DNA of 64,000 nucleotides from Manis javanica. Lineage: Eukaryota; Chordata; Mammalia; Pholidota; Manidae. The stretch covers positions 38,460,501 to 38,524,500 of the forward strand of contig NC_133163.1 of the NCBI RefSeq assembly GCF_040802235.1. The letters run 5' to 3'. The notes under the pieces are model-generated. The model was not told where the DNA came from, did no database searches, and worked only from the letters and a program-made list of their open reading frames with translations. The translations under genes and the position numbers were made by a program. The first letter of the stretch is position 1; every line of letters begins with the position of its first letter. Positions 1 through 12,109 of the stretch are shown piece by piece.

Positions 1-1067
1 TCAAGACCTACTATAAAGTTACAGTATTCAAGACAGAGTGACATTGGTGATAAGACACACAAATAGATCAATGGAGCAAAATTGAGAACCCAGAAATAGA
101 CCCCCATAAGTAGTCAACATATCTTTGACAATGAAACAAAGGCAACACAATAGACCAATAATAGCCTATTCAATAAACGGTACTGGAGCAACTGTACATC
201 CATGTGCAAAAAAAAAAATTGAATCTAGACCCCTCCAAAAACTAACTCAAAATAAATCATAGACCTAAACATAAAATGCAAAGCAATAAAATCCTAGAAG
301 ATAACAAAGGAGAAAACCTAGATGATCATGGTTAGAGTGATACCATTTTCGATACAACATCTTTTGAAAGAACTGATTATCCGAACTTCATTAATATTAA
401 AAACAACTCCTTCTGTGAAAAACATGTCAAGAGAACTAAAAGATAAGATACTTATTAGGAGAAATTGTTTGCAAGAAACACATCTTATAAAGGACTGTTA
501 CCTAAAATATACACAGAATTCTTAAAACCCAACAATAAGAAACAAACTCCCTTATTTAAATACACCAAAAACTTTGACACCTCACCCAAAAAGATATTCA
601 GATAGAAAATAAGCATACAAAAAAGATGTTCTGCACCATATGTTATCAGGGAAATGCAAATTAAAACAAGATAGCACTACATACCTATTAAGATGGCTAA
701 AATCTGGAACACTAACAACATCAAATATTAGCAAAGAGGTGGAGCAAGAAGAACTCTCATACATTGTTGGTGGGACTGCAAAATGGTACAGCCACTCTGG
801 AAGAGAGTTTTGCAGTTTCTTAGAAAACTAAACAATCCTATCATATGTTCCAGCAATTGTGCCTCTTGGTATTTACTCCAATGAGTTGAAAGCCTAAGTC
901 CACATAAAAATGTCTATAGCAGCCTTATTCATAATTCCCAAAACTTGGGTGCAACCAAGTTGTCCTTCAGTAGGTGAATGAATAAACAAACTGTGGTACA
1001 TCCAGACAATGGGATATTATTCAGTGCTAAAAGGAAATGAGTATCAAGCCATAAAAAGGCATAGAGG
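1..1067 (+). mobile_element. Ancient L1 fragment, first part (ORF2 end and 3' UTR)
   Basis: This is decayed L1 sequence on the plus strand. It holds the end of ORF2 (remnants around 640-830 of the basic and tryptophan-rich C-terminal region) and then 3' UTR-like sequence with the typical 'gaatgaataaacaaactgtggtacatcc' style of segment near 970-1000. No reading frame survives. It runs off the left edge of the window. At 1067 it is interrupted by a retrocopied ERV end and resumes at 1812. The divergence and the style of the 3' UTR suggest an L1M-age family. The subfamily was not determined. Confidence 0.7.
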
Positions 1068-1811
1068 TACCTCAAGACAAATGCTGGGCATAAAAGCCAC
1101 AGGGCATAAATCTGCAAAGAAGTAAAAAGCTAACCTTTTCAAACAATATTGCTTCTCTCTCACTTACCAACTTTACATTTCCCTGTATGGCCCCGGAAGA
1201 TGACTGGTTAGCCAGAGACGGGTAAGATTCCTCAAGGGAGGAACAACCTAAGACAGGCACAGTCGCAGGGGGGCCATCAGGTGAGAAATTGGGGATCAAC
1301 AGAGGTGAGGCTTAGAACCCCACCCCCCCTATTTTGAGAGAAATCTGCTGCATCCGTGGATGTTTTGTTGCCCTTGTCTAGCTTGGATTAATACTTAGTC
1401 CATAGGCACACACCTGATCATCTACATTTGCCCTCTTACAGCACTAAATTATGTTTTCTACCTTTATCTTGCATCTACCTACCACCTCAGCATTTTATTA
1501 AAAATAATAATAATAATAATAACAATAAGGGAGAAATGTGGGATTCACATATAAATCAAGTATAAAAATCAAACAAATATTCATATTTGACCTGATTGTT
1601 TATAGTTCATAATGCATGATCAAAACCGAAAGTTTCTGTGATGACTGTCCTTGCACTGTTCACCCTGTAAGAACTTGTTCATTATGCTTCAGAAGATTGG
1701 AGAACTAGGCTTGGGGTTGATTAATGATTGTGCATTGAGTCCCCTATACAGAATTTTATTGTTGTTTACAACCATTTGATCAATAAATATGAGAGATGCC
1801 TTCTCAAAAAA
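1068..1811 (+). mobile_element. Retrocopied ERV 3' end (pre-LTR sequence, LTR and poly(A)) inserted in L1
   Basis: The segment is collinear with 58773-59565 and is a 5'-truncated relative of it. It contains sequence upstream of an LTR, a (TAA)n tract, a purine-rich tract AAGGGAGAAA, an LTR starting TGTGGGATTC at 1537, an AATAAA at 1782-1787 and a poly(A) run from about 1806. It is flanked by a 15-bp duplication with one mismatch, AAAAAGGCATAGAGG (1053-1067) and AAAAAGGCATGGAGG (1812-1826). The 5' truncation, the poly(A) placed just after the signal, the missing U5 and the long A-rich TSD are hallmarks of L1-mediated target-primed reverse transcription. Integrase would instead give a 4-6-bp duplication and LTR-end to LTR-end structure. 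It has no intact coding capacity. Confidence 0.8.
1537..1805 (+). repeat. ERV LTR, U3-R portion only
   Basis: The LTR starts TGTGGGATTC directly after the polypurine tract and ends about 18 bases after AATAAA (1782-1787), where poly(A) begins. U5 is therefore missing, as expected for a copy of an mRNA 3' end. It matches the LTR at 59237-59558 throughout. The main difference is that this copy holds a single 19-bp unit (1661-1679) where the other holds three. Confidence 0.75.
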
Positions 1812-2290
1812 AAAAAGGCATGGAGGAACTGTAAATGCATAAAAAAAAGAAATAAATCTGAAAAGGCTACATACTGTATGATTCCAACTATACGACATTC
1901 TGGAAAAGGCAAAACTATGGAGACATTAAAAAGATCAGTGGTTGCTGGGGTGGGACAGGGATGAATAGGCAGGACCCAGAGAATTCTGGGGGCAGTTAAA
2001 ATGTTTTGTATGATATGGCAGATACAGCATTATAAAATTGTCTCAACCTACAGAATGTACAACATTCAGAGTGACCCATAATGTAAACTATGGACTTTGG
2101 GTGATTATGATGTATCAGTGCAGGTTCATCCTTGGTAACAAATGCACTATTCCAGCAATTAATGTTGATAATGGGAGAAGCTATGCATGTGTCAGGGCAA
2201 GGGATATATTGGAAATCTCTGCACCTTCCTTTCAGTTTTCTTATGAATCTTTAACTACTCTTCTAAAGTCTTTGAAAAAAATCCACACCT
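1812..2290 (+). mobile_element. Ancient L1, second part (3' UTR)
   Basis: This continues the L1 of 1-1067 after the ERV retrocopy. The segment 'taatgtaaactatggactttgggtga' near 2080-2105 and the following sequence to about 2290 are typical of old mammalian L1M 3' UTRs. There is no coding capacity. The short open stretch at 2038-2307 is chance translation of the UTR. Confidence 0.65.
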
Positions 2291-2429
2291 ATTCATATAG
2301 CGGTTAAATTGAAAATAAAAGACAAGGTACACAAAATTAACCAAAGAACAAAGAAAATTTATATACAGATAAATTATAAATTACATTTCCTTCAATGATA
2401 GATGCCAAAGGACTAAAAAATGATACAGT

Positions 2430-2531
2430 AAAATGTTAAGGGGATTTCCATTTCTGGACAAGGTGAACTAAATGTTAAAAAAAAAAACTCAAAAATATAA
2501 AAGAACTCCAAGAAGTCTACTCTCTGTGGCT
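2430..2531 (+). mobile_element. HAL1-like LINE, 5' piece before a MER5A insertion
   Basis: The segment begins with sequence like that at about 29858 ('ggatttccatttctgg'), which there also leads into HAL1-type sequence. It is separated from the HAL1 body at 2754 by a MER5A element with an 8-bp duplication. Assignment to the same HAL1 copy is inference. Confidence 0.45.
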
Positions 2532-2753
2532 CAGGGTTTCTCAACCTTGGCACTATTGATATTTATGGCCAGATAATTATTTGTTGGGGCACAGAGGGGT
2601 CTCCTTCTCTGTACTTTAGCATATTTAGCAGTATCCCTGGCCTCCACTCACTAGATGACAGTAACAACCTCCCAGTAGTGACAGTAAAAAATGTTTTCAG
2701 GTATTGTCAAATGTCTCCTCTAGGGTAAATGATCCCCTGCTGAGAACTGCTCT
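2532..2753 (+). mobile_element. MER5A-type hAT (Charlie) non-autonomous DNA transposon
   Basis: The termini CAGGGTTTCTCAACC and ...CTGAGAACTGC are degenerate versions of the MER5A inverted ends. The interior has the usual MER5A landmarks: 'ggccagataattatttgttg', 'tttagcagtatccctggcctcc' and 'tgtcaaatgtctcct'. The flanking octamers CTGTGGCT (2524-2531) and CTGTAGCC (2754-2761) agree at 6 of 8 positions, as expected for an old 8-bp hAT target-site duplication. MER5A is a MITE-like relic with no coding capacity. Confidence 0.8.
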
Positions 2754-4470
2754 CTGTAGCCAAAGGACTTGAAAGAGAGTATCTCTAGAGGACATGACGT
2801 ATTTAAAATATGCTTAGTCCACTCCAGGCAAACACCATGACAGGCCCACAACCCTCTGCCTCCCCACCAGGCAGTGTGGAGACCAAGGGACATGTCCCTA
2901 GCTGGACATCCCTACTTTGCACTAAGATAACACCAGGAAATAGGCAGTGATTCTCCCTCTCTTCATTGGCACAGTGACCACAGATGCCATACAGACTATA
3001 AAGAGAAGTACTATCAACCACCATGTAATGTACAAGTGAAGGACAGTAAAGAGATAGCACCCTACCTCATTTCAACTGGAGGGTGGGATGGGGGCAGATT
3101 ACAGAGAAAGGGAACTGGATTAAGGCATCGTGTAAATCTGTGTTTGAAGTCCTGAGTACACCCCTAAGTGACCCATGCATAAAACAAATCTGAATCAACA
3201 CAGGAAAGTTTTGAGACTAAACTACAGTGCGAAACACCATGCAGATTTCAAATTAGCCTGTGGATAATCAGGGAGAATAGCACTACAAAGATTTTGGAAA
3301 TTAAACTGACATTCAAACCACAACCCACAAAAGTGGATAAGGACCTGAGTTTTGAACCTGAGCAAGTTGATTGCCTCCAAAACTAGATTTAAATAGGAAC
3401 CACAGTCTCATTATGTAATACTCTAAATGTCTAGTATACAATCTAAAATTATTCATAATACCAAGAACAGGAAAATCTTAACTCAAATAAGGATAAGATA
3501 ATTAACAGACACCAACAGCAACATCAGGCAAATATTGGGGTTATATGACCAGAATTTTAAATCAGTTATCATTAAAATGCTCTAATAAGAAATAATAAAC
3601 CCTCTTGAAACAAACTGAAAGATCAAAACTCCCAAATCTATTGAAGATATAAAGAACAAAATGGAAGTATTAGAACTGGAAAATACAATATCAGAACTTT
3701 TTTTTTTAACTCATCAACTGGACTCAATAGCATAATGGAGATGACAGAGAAAAGAATCATTGACTTTGAAGTCCAATCTGAAGAATAAAGAAAAGGTTGG
3801 GGAGAGAAAATGAACAGAGACTGGGAGGGACAATAATAAAAAGCTAATATTTATGTCATCAGAATCCCAGAGAGAGAGGAAAAAGAATGCAGGACTGAAA
3901 AACTATCTGTAAAAATAATGGCTGAAAACATCCCAAATTTGGGGAAAGTCATACATCTAGAGATTCAAGAAACTGCTCAAACCCCAAAAATTTATACCAA
4001 GACATACCGCTATTACATTTCTGAAAACTAAAGACAATAAAAAAATCTTAAAAAAAAACACAGGGAGATATGATGCATTATGCAATAGTGAAATAACAGT
4101 TCAAATGACAATGGATTTCTCACCTGAAATTGTGAAGGCCAGAAGGAAGTAGCACATTTTTTTCAAATGCTAAAATAAAAGAACTGTCAAATCAGAAGTA
4201 TGTATCTTTTAGGAATAAAAGAGAAATCAGGACATTTTCAGAAGAAAGAACACTAAGAAAACTGTTGCCAACAGCCTTAGTCTAAAATAATTGCTAAAGG
4301 AAGTTCTCCCCAGAGAAAAGAAGTTTTACTGGGGGAAATTTGAATCACCAGGACTGAAGAGCAACAAAGATGGTAACTATCTGGGTAAACAAAAAGACAA
4401 TTCTCCTTTTGAGTTCTTTAAAATGTTTGACTTTTGAAAGCAAAAACTGTAACATTGTGTGGTGAGGTTT
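2754..4470 (+). mobile_element. HAL1 (ORF1-only LINE) remnant
   Basis: Sequence of L1 ORF1 type runs from about 3430 to 4330. It includes the region encoding degraded '...AENIPNLG...' (about 3920-3945), the following 'ikmLKTKDNKKILK'-like stretch (about 4010-4050) and the FSPEIVKARR-like block (about 4115-4145). Immediately after the ORF1 remnant comes a short A-rich 3' end, with no endonuclease or reverse-transcriptase sequence. That is the HAL1 ('half L1') layout. Many stops and frameshifts are present. The 5' part (2754-3400) is UTR-like and shows no coding pattern. Confidence 0.6.
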
Positions 4471-4482
4471 GCAGTGTATGTG

Positions 4483-4850
4483 TACTAGTTTTCTAGGGCT
4501 GCCATAACAAAGTATCACACACTGGGTGGTCTAAACAAAAGAAATTTATGTTCTCACAATTCTGGAGTCTAGAAGTCAAGATTAAGCAGGCCTTGATCCT
4601 TGGACTATCTGAGCTCTCTCACCTTACCTAATAGACAGCCACCTTCTCCTTGGGCCTCTGTATGGTCTTCCCTCTGTGTCTCTCTGCATCTAAATTCCTT
4701 CTTCTTATAAGGATACCAGTCATATTGGAATAGGACCCGTCCTTATGACCCCATTTAAATTTAATTCTCCTCTAAAGGCCCTATTTCCAAATGTAGTCAC
4801 ATTCTGAGGTACTGGAAATTATAATTTCAACCTATGTATTGGGGTGGATC
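4483..4850 (-). mobile_element. MaLR-type (ERVL) solitary LTR
   Basis: Read on the plus strand the block has the order typical of inverted MST/MLT1 LTRs: 'gggctgccataacaaagtatcacac', 'gggtggtctaaacaaaagaaatttatgttctcacaattctggag', then 'ttcttataaggataccagtcat', 'ccaaatgtagtcacattctgagg' and 'tatgtattggggtgg'. A second, better preserved element of this class lies at 29012-29369. It has no open frame and no internal retroviral sequence. Confidence 0.65.
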
Positions 4851-5793
4851 TTATTTAATTCTTCTCCTTCTCAGAGTGAAAGAAGACAAAGCCTCCAGGA
4901 AGTTAAACAATTCACCCAGGGTTACCCAGCCAGTGAGTAGCAAGGCCAGAGCTCAGAATTTGGGTACTCCTGAAACTAAGCCTGCACTTAGTTGCATCCA
5001 CCATCCCACACTGTGATTTTATCAATATTTTGAAATTTCCATTAAGCTAAGTCAATTGCAAATCTAATTTTGATTGGTAATAGATTATGATTAAAGTAGT
5101 ATGTAAATATGCTAGTATATAAGCCAGGGGAATTCTCATGTAGGGTAGATAAAATCATTTTATGTCTCTTTACCTTCACTCCATTTTAAGTCAAACTATA
5201 AAATGTGACATTGCATTTCTAAAATTAGAACTCTCAAGAATATTAAACTCTGACAATAAGAAAATTTATTTTAAAGGGATGGTGTCTATGAGTCAATTGA
5301 ACTGTCTAAAATCAGATGTGCATAATCCCTAAAGGTAAGGATGATATTTGGAATATGTGCTTCAGATAACCCCTTAATCAATTACAAAGAGCTGTCAGTG
5401 AGTTTAACCATCATTATAACATACAGATAGTCCTTGTTAAATGGCTTAATGGGCATCTTTTCAACAATTCACAATGCTAAATAAAGTAGTTAATAGCTGA
5501 ATGATACCCTGAAAGAATAAATGTCACCAAAATCTATCATACACAGGAGGAAGTTTATTCCTCCCAAGAGACCTGGCCCATTTCTATTACAAGACATTAG
5601 AAAGTCAGCAGAGTCAAGAAAATGCTTCATTGGGCTTACCAAATCAAAGATGCCATGCTGAAATTAAGATATAATTCTAGTCATTCATACTTTCAGAATG
5701 TTTCATTGGGATAACATTGAATGAGTAAATCAACCGAGAATACTGTCTCCATATCCATTTTAATGTTTTCCTCAAGAAGGTAATTGTTGGTTT
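4851..5793. other. No recognised feature
   Basis: AT-rich sequence without a convincing repeat, exon or RNA gene. The open frame at 4834-5016 has no family resemblance and overlaps the LTR end, so I treat it as chance. Confidence 0.4.
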
Positions 5794-5804
5794 AAAAACA
5801 GGAG

Positions 5805-7913
5805 GTGGAAAGAAGTTCAACTGTCACTATTTGCAGATGACATGATATGGTACATAAAAAACCCTAGACTCCACTCCAAAACTACTAGAACTGATATTGG
5901 AATACAGCAAAGTTGCAGGATACAAAATTAACATAGAGAAATCTGTGGCTTTCCTATACACTAACAATGAACTAATAGGAAGAGAAATCAGGAAAACAAT
6001 TCCATTCACAATTGCATCAAAAAGAATAAAATACCTAGAAATAAACCTAACCAAGGAAGTGAAAGACCAATACCCTGAAAACTATAAGACACTCTTAAGA
6101 AAAATTAAAGAGGACACTAACAAATGGAAACTCATCCCATGCTCTTGGCTAGGAAGAATAAATATCATCAAAATGGCCATCTTGCCTAAAGCAATATACA
6201 GATTTGATGCAATCCCTATCAAATTACCAACAGCATTCTTCAATGAACTGGAAAAAATAGTTCAAAAATTCATATGGAAACACCAAAGACCCCGAATAGC
6301 CAAAGCAATCCTGAGAAGGAAGAATAAAGTGGGGGGGATCTCGCTCCCCAACTTCAAGCTCTACCAAAGCCACAGTAATCAAGACAATTTGGCACTGGCA
6401 CAAAAACAGAGGCCACAGACCAGTGGAACAGAATAGAAACTCCAGACATTAACCCAAACATATATGGTCAATTAATATTCGATAAAGGAGCCATGGACGT
6501 ACAATGGGGAAATGACAGTCTCTTCAACAGATGGTGCTGGCAAAACTGGACAGCTTCATGTAAGCGAATGAAACTGGATCACTGTCTAACCCCATACACA
6601 AAAGTAAATTAGAAATGCATCAAAGACCTGAATGTAAGTCATGAAACCATAAAACTCTTAGAAAAAAACATAGGCAAAAATCTCAGACATAAACAGGAGC
6701 GACTTCTTCATGAACATATCTCCCCAGGCAAGGGAAACAAAAGCAAAAATGAACACGTGAAACTATATCAAGCTGAAAAGTTTCTGTACAGGAAAGGACA
6801 CCATAAATAGAAGAAAAAGGTACCCTACAGTATGGGAGAATATATTCATAAATGACAGATACAATAAAGGGTTGACATCCAAAATATATAAAGAGCTCAT
6901 GCACCTCAACAAACAAAAAGCAAATAATCCAATTTAAAAATGGGCAAGGAGCTGAAAAGACACTTCTCCAAAGAAGAAATTCAGATGGCCAACAGACACA
7001 TGAAAAGATGCTCCACATCACTAGTCATCAGAGAAATGCAAATTAAAACCATAATGAAATATCACCTCACACCAGTAAGGATCGCCACCACCCAAAAGAC
7101 AAACAACAACAAATGTTGGCGAGGTTGTGGAGAAAGGGGAACCCTCCTACACTGCTGGTGGGGATGTAAATTAGTTCAACCATTGTGGAAAACAGTATGG
7201 AGGTTCCTCAAAAAGCTCAAAATAGACGTACCATTTGACCCAGGAATTCCACTTCTAGGAATTTACCCTAAGAATGCAGCAGCCCAGTTTGAAAAGGACA
7301 GATGCACCTCTATGTTTATCACAGCACTATTTACAATAGCCTAGAAATGGAAGCAACCTAAGTGTCCATCAGGAGATGAATCTATAAAGAAGATATGGTA
7401 CATATACACAATGGAATATTATTCAGCCATAAGAAGAAAACAAATCCTACCATTTACAACAACATGGATGGAGCTAGAGGGTATTATGCTCAGTGAAATA
7501 AGCCAGGTGGAGAAAGACAAGTATCAAATGATTTCACTCATATGTGGAGTATAAGAACAAAGAAAAACTGAAGGAACAAAACAGCAGCAGAATCACAGAA
7601 CCCAAGAATGAACTAACAGTTACCAAAGAGAAAGGGACTGGAAAGGATGTGTGGGAAGGGAGGGATAAGGGTGGGGGAAAAAGAAAGGGGGCATTACAAT
7701 TAGCATGTGTAATGTGGTGAGGGGGGGCACAGGGAGGGCTGTACAACACAGTGAAGACAAGAAGTGATTCTACAGCATCTTACTATGCTGATGGACAGTG
7801 ACTGTAATGGGAGGTGTGGGGGGACTTGGTGAAGGGGGAAGCCTAGTAAACATAATGTTCTTTATGTAATTGTAGATTAATTAACAAAATAAAAAAATAA
7901 TAATAATAAAATA
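5805..7913 (+). mobile_element. 5'-truncated L1 (RT to 3' UTR) with TSD
   Basis: The element starts inside ORF2 just before the reverse-transcriptase catalytic FADD (about 5830-5841, followed by MIWYIKN) and runs through the thumb, the Cys-rich C-terminal motif ([18 protein letters not shown], about 7110-7170) and the [18 protein letters not shown] block. The ORF2 end is near 7550, followed by a G-rich 3' UTR and a mixed A-rich tail. AAAAACAGGAG flanks it at 5794-5804 and 7914-7924. ORF2 is broken: one open block covers 5897-6436, a frameshift lies near 6370 where the usual 'tactacaaagcc' is altered, and another block covers 6940-7344 before a stop at about 7342. It is a dead, 5'-truncated insertion. 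Confidence 0.9.
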
Positions 7914-7924
7914 AAAAACAGGAG

Positions 7925-9200
7925 AAGGAGGTTGGAAAACAAAACAAGAGTGAGCAGTTTCTCAGACCCTTTATTCTATACCATTTATAATCACCCAGCC
8001 TTAGTCACCTTTAGTCACCTTTTCAAACTTATAACAAGTGTGCAACCCATGTATGTCAAATAGGTGTGCTTCTTTGAGCTCTGGGTGATATTGTATAACA
8101 GTAACAGTATCTAAATGTTATCACCTCAGATTTCAGGAATGTTTCTTCTGTTAAGTACAATAGTAGCAGTGGGGTTATGGGAGGAAAAAAGGTGCACGGA
8201 GGCACATTGAAGCATCAATACTTAAAATAAGATGATGTCTAAGATTTGCTTTCAAAATACCTCCCCCAACGGAGTGGGGGACAGAGAGATGCAGTAAGAT
8301 GGGGAAAAGGTTGTCAAGCTGAGTTACCTAAGGAATGGGAGTTTATTATATTCTTCTTTCTTCTTTTCTACATATATGAAACTTTCTGTACTAAACAGTT
8401 TTGTTAACATCATCATCTCAAACCAAAATTAGGAATTCAAAATTAGGAGTCTTTAAAAAGTAAACTAGTAGTATTAGAGCACAATGCCTAGAACTACAGA
8501 TTGACATCCCAGCACTATCATTTATAAGTTTTTCATTATCAAATTTATGGAAGAGTTGCAAGAATTGTGCAAAGAACTCCTAGATTCATCAAAGTTAAAA
8601 AGCTAACATTTTTTTTCTTTCTTGTATCACACACATATACATATAAATACACACAAATATACATACATTTTTCTCCTAAACGTTCGAGATTTAGTTGCAG
8701 ACATCATATCATTTTACTCTTAAATACTTCAGTTTCCTGTATTTCCCTTCCTAACTGCAACAAAAATATTTATTTAGGGAATTTAGATTTGATACAAGGA
8801 TATTATCCAATATACAGTCACTATTCAAATTTTACCAATTATTACAATAATATCCTTTGTGGTATTTTCCCCTAATTTAGTCTATGATCTAAAATCATCC
8901 ACTGCATTAACTTGTCTCTTTAATCTCCTTCAATATGGAACAGTGCCTCACCCATCTCTCATGAGACTGACTTTTGCGGAATGCCTCTTGATGTGGAATT
9001 GTCTGATGTTTCCTTGATTAGAACCAAGTTATGTATTTTTGTCACAATAAGTAGCATTGTATCCTCAGAATTTTATATTGGGAAGCAAAGGACATCAGTT
9101 TGTCACATTACTAGGGATGTTCAGTGTGATTATTTAAGGTAGTGTACCTCATGTTCCTCTACTTGTAAAACTACCATTTTCCCCTTTGCAATTAGTAAGT
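7925..9200. other. Unassigned sequence, part possibly an ancient repeat
   Basis: From 7925 to about 8540 I recognise nothing. From about 8540 to 9200 the text ('gtctgatgtttccttgattag', 'cagtttgtcacattactagggatgtt') resembles an old, widely dispersed mammalian repeat, but I cannot name the family. The open frame at 8567-8875 is low-complexity and not supported as a gene. Confidence 0.35.
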
Positions 9201-11164
9201 AATCTTGCCCACTCTTACCATTTTTATTCAACATAGTACTAGAAGTCCTAGTGACAGCAATCAGACAAGAAATAAAAGACATTCAAATTGATGAGGGAGA
9301 AGTAAAATTGTCACTATTTGCAGAAGACATGTTACTATTATAGAAAACTTAAAGATCCCACTAAAACACTAGATCTAATAAATAAATTCAGTAAAGTTGA
9401 AAGACACAAATTTAATATACAAAAATCTGTTGCATTTCTATATACTAATAATGAACCAACAGAAAGAGAAATTAAGAGGGCAATCCTATTGACAACTGCA
9501 TCAAAAAGGACAAAATACTTGGAATAAATTTAACCAAGGAGCTGAAAAGTCTGTGATCTGAAAATTTATAAAACACTGATGAAAGAAATTGAAGACGACA
9601 CAAATAAATGAAAATATATACCATGCCCATGGATTCGAATAATTAATATTGTTGAAATGTCCATACTCCCCAAAGCAGTCTACAGATTTAATGCAATCCC
9701 CACCAAATACTAGTAGCATTTTTCACAGAACTAGAATAAATAATCCTAAAACGTATATGGAACCACAAAAGACCTCAAATAGTCAAAGCAATCTTGAGGA
9801 AGAATAAAGCTGGCAGTATCAAATTCCCAGACTCCAAACTATACTGTGAAGATATAGTAATCAAAACAGTATGGCACTGGTACAAAAATACAATCACATA
9901 TAATGGAACAGAACAGAGAGCCCAGGCATAAACCCACTCTTATATGGTTAATTAATCTACAATAAAGGAGATGAGAATATACAAGAGTGAAAAGACAGTA
10001 TCTTCAATAATGATATTTGGAAAACTGGACAGCTACATACAAAGAATGAAACTAGACCACTTTTTCATACCATACACAAAAATAAACTCAAAATGGACTA
10101 AGGTCCTAAATGTCAGACCTGAAACCACAAAACTTCTAAAAGAAAACACAGGCAGCAAACTCTTGAAGATTAGTCTTAGTATTATTTTTTGAATCTGTCT
10201 CCTTAGGCAAGGGCAATGAAAGCAAAAATAAACAGTTGGGACTACATCAAACTAAAAAGCTTTTGCATAGCAATGAAACCAAATCAAAAAAGGTAGCTTA
10301 CTGTATAGGAGAAGATATTTGCAAATGATCTATCTGATAAGAGGTTAATACCCAAAATGTATAAATAATTCATACAACTCAACACCAACAATAATAATAA
10401 TAACCTGATTTAAAAATGGGCAGAGGACCTAAATAGACATTTTTCCAAAGAGGACATACAGATGGCCAACAGACACACAAAAAGATGCTCAACATCACTA
10501 ATCATCAGGGAAATGCAAATCAAAAGTACAATGAGATATTACCTCACACCTGTAAGAATGATGTGTATCAAAAAGGCAAGAAATAACAACTCTTGGCAAG
10601 GATGTAGAGAAAAGGGAACCCTTGTGCACTGTTAGAAGAAATGTAAATTAATGCAGCCACTATGGAAAACAGTATGGAAGGGTTTAAAAATTAAAAATGG
10701 AAATACCATAAGATCCAGCAATTCCAACTCTGAGTATTTGTCCAAAGAAAATAAAAAAAACTATTTCAAAAAGATATATGCACTGCTATTTCCATTGCAG
10801 CATTATTTACAATAGCTGAGATATGGAAGAAACCTAAACATTCATCAAGAGATGAATGGATCAAGAAAATGTGGCTATATGTAATAGAATATAACTCAGC
10901 CACAAAAAAAAACTGAAATCTTGCCATTTGTGACAACATGGATGGACCTAGAGAGTACTATGCTAAGTGAAATAAGTCAGAGAAAGACAAGTGATTTCAT
11001 GCATATGTGAAATCTGAAAAACAAATGAACATACAAAACAAAACAGAAATAGAATCATAAATACAGAGAACAAACTAGTGGTTGCTAGAGGGGTGAGGAG
11101 TGGAGGATGGGCAAAATAGGCGAAGGGGAAAGGTACAAATTTCAGTTATAAAATAAGTAAGTCA
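9201..11164 (+). mobile_element. Older L1, first part (RT to 3' UTR), host of the composite insertion
   Basis: The element starts within the RT domain ('[17 protein letters not shown]'-like region near 9220). The catalytic box reads FAED rather than FADD (about 9318-9330), and many frameshifts follow. Recognisable later blocks are the '[14 protein letters not shown]'-like region at about 10480-10520, the Cys-rich region at about 10590-10640 and the ORF2 end near 10990-11010. The 3' UTR begins near 11030 and breaks off at ATAAAATAAGTAAGTCA (11148-11164). The same 17-mer recurs at 20120-20136, after which the 3' UTR continues. It is clearly more diverged than the L1s at 13.9-20 kb and 46-57 kb. 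Confidence 0.8.
11148..11164 (+). repeat. Left copy of perfect 17-bp target-site duplication
   Basis: ATAAAATAAGTAAGTCA is identical to 20120-20136. The two copies bracket 11165-20119, and the surrounding older L1 3' UTR reads through once the insert is removed. Confidence 0.9.
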
Positions 11165-12109
11165 ATGGCAGAAAGATGACAGCTTGAGAGGTGAGACAGG
11201 ACCTCCTCCTAAAACCACATATAATACCAAAATATAATTAATACAACTAATCCTGAAAAAGCAACAGGAAAGAAGGCTACACCAGACTGCATAAACCTGG
11301 AGGAAAGAACAGACCACATGGGACAGCATAATGTACCAAAGCTGTGACCCAGCAGGATTCAAGCCCTTCCCCTACCCCAGCTCACTGGTGGGAGGAAGAG
11401 AAACAGAGGGGGTAGGGAGTGGAGACCTGGGACTGTTGAACACCTAGCCCTGGAGATCTGCTCTGGGAGCACGGACCTACATTGCATGGTGCTCTGGCGA
11501 TTAGTGGGGTTGAAAGCTAAGATGGGCAGAATACCTGGAGAGACTGAGATTCCAGCTGCTTGTGGAAAACAGGGATTCATATCCAGCTGAACTGGGTGGA
11601 CAGTCTGAGAGACTTCCTAAAAGTGAGAAGGCGGCTAAAGGGACAAGGATTGCACAGAGCTTACTACTCAGGAGAAACGACAGGTACACAAATTGTTCAG
11701 GTGCACTCTGCCCAGCAGGTTGGGAGCTTTCATGATCTTCAGGTGCTTCATCCGACTGGCTAGCTACACAGCTCCAAGGGCCCCCACCATGGTACACAGC
11801 CTGCTGTGTCTTCCTCCCAGCCAGCCCGCACCTGGCTTGGAAACTGGCAAACACTGCCCTGGTGTCAGGCCAGCCAGAGGGAAGCACCACCTACAGGAGC
11901 TTCAAATGCAAAGCACAGAGGCTTACACATGTGTGTTCAGCCCACTGGTTCTGGTAGTGGAGATGGGCATAGCAGCCAGGAAGCAGGAAGCAGCTCTTTC
12001 CTCCCCCCAGGCAACAGCATGACTCCCGTGAAACCCCTGACATCACTCCAGGGGCTGAGCAGCTCCACAGAGTAGAGCATCTGGACAGTACAGGGTGCTA
12101 CATACAAAT

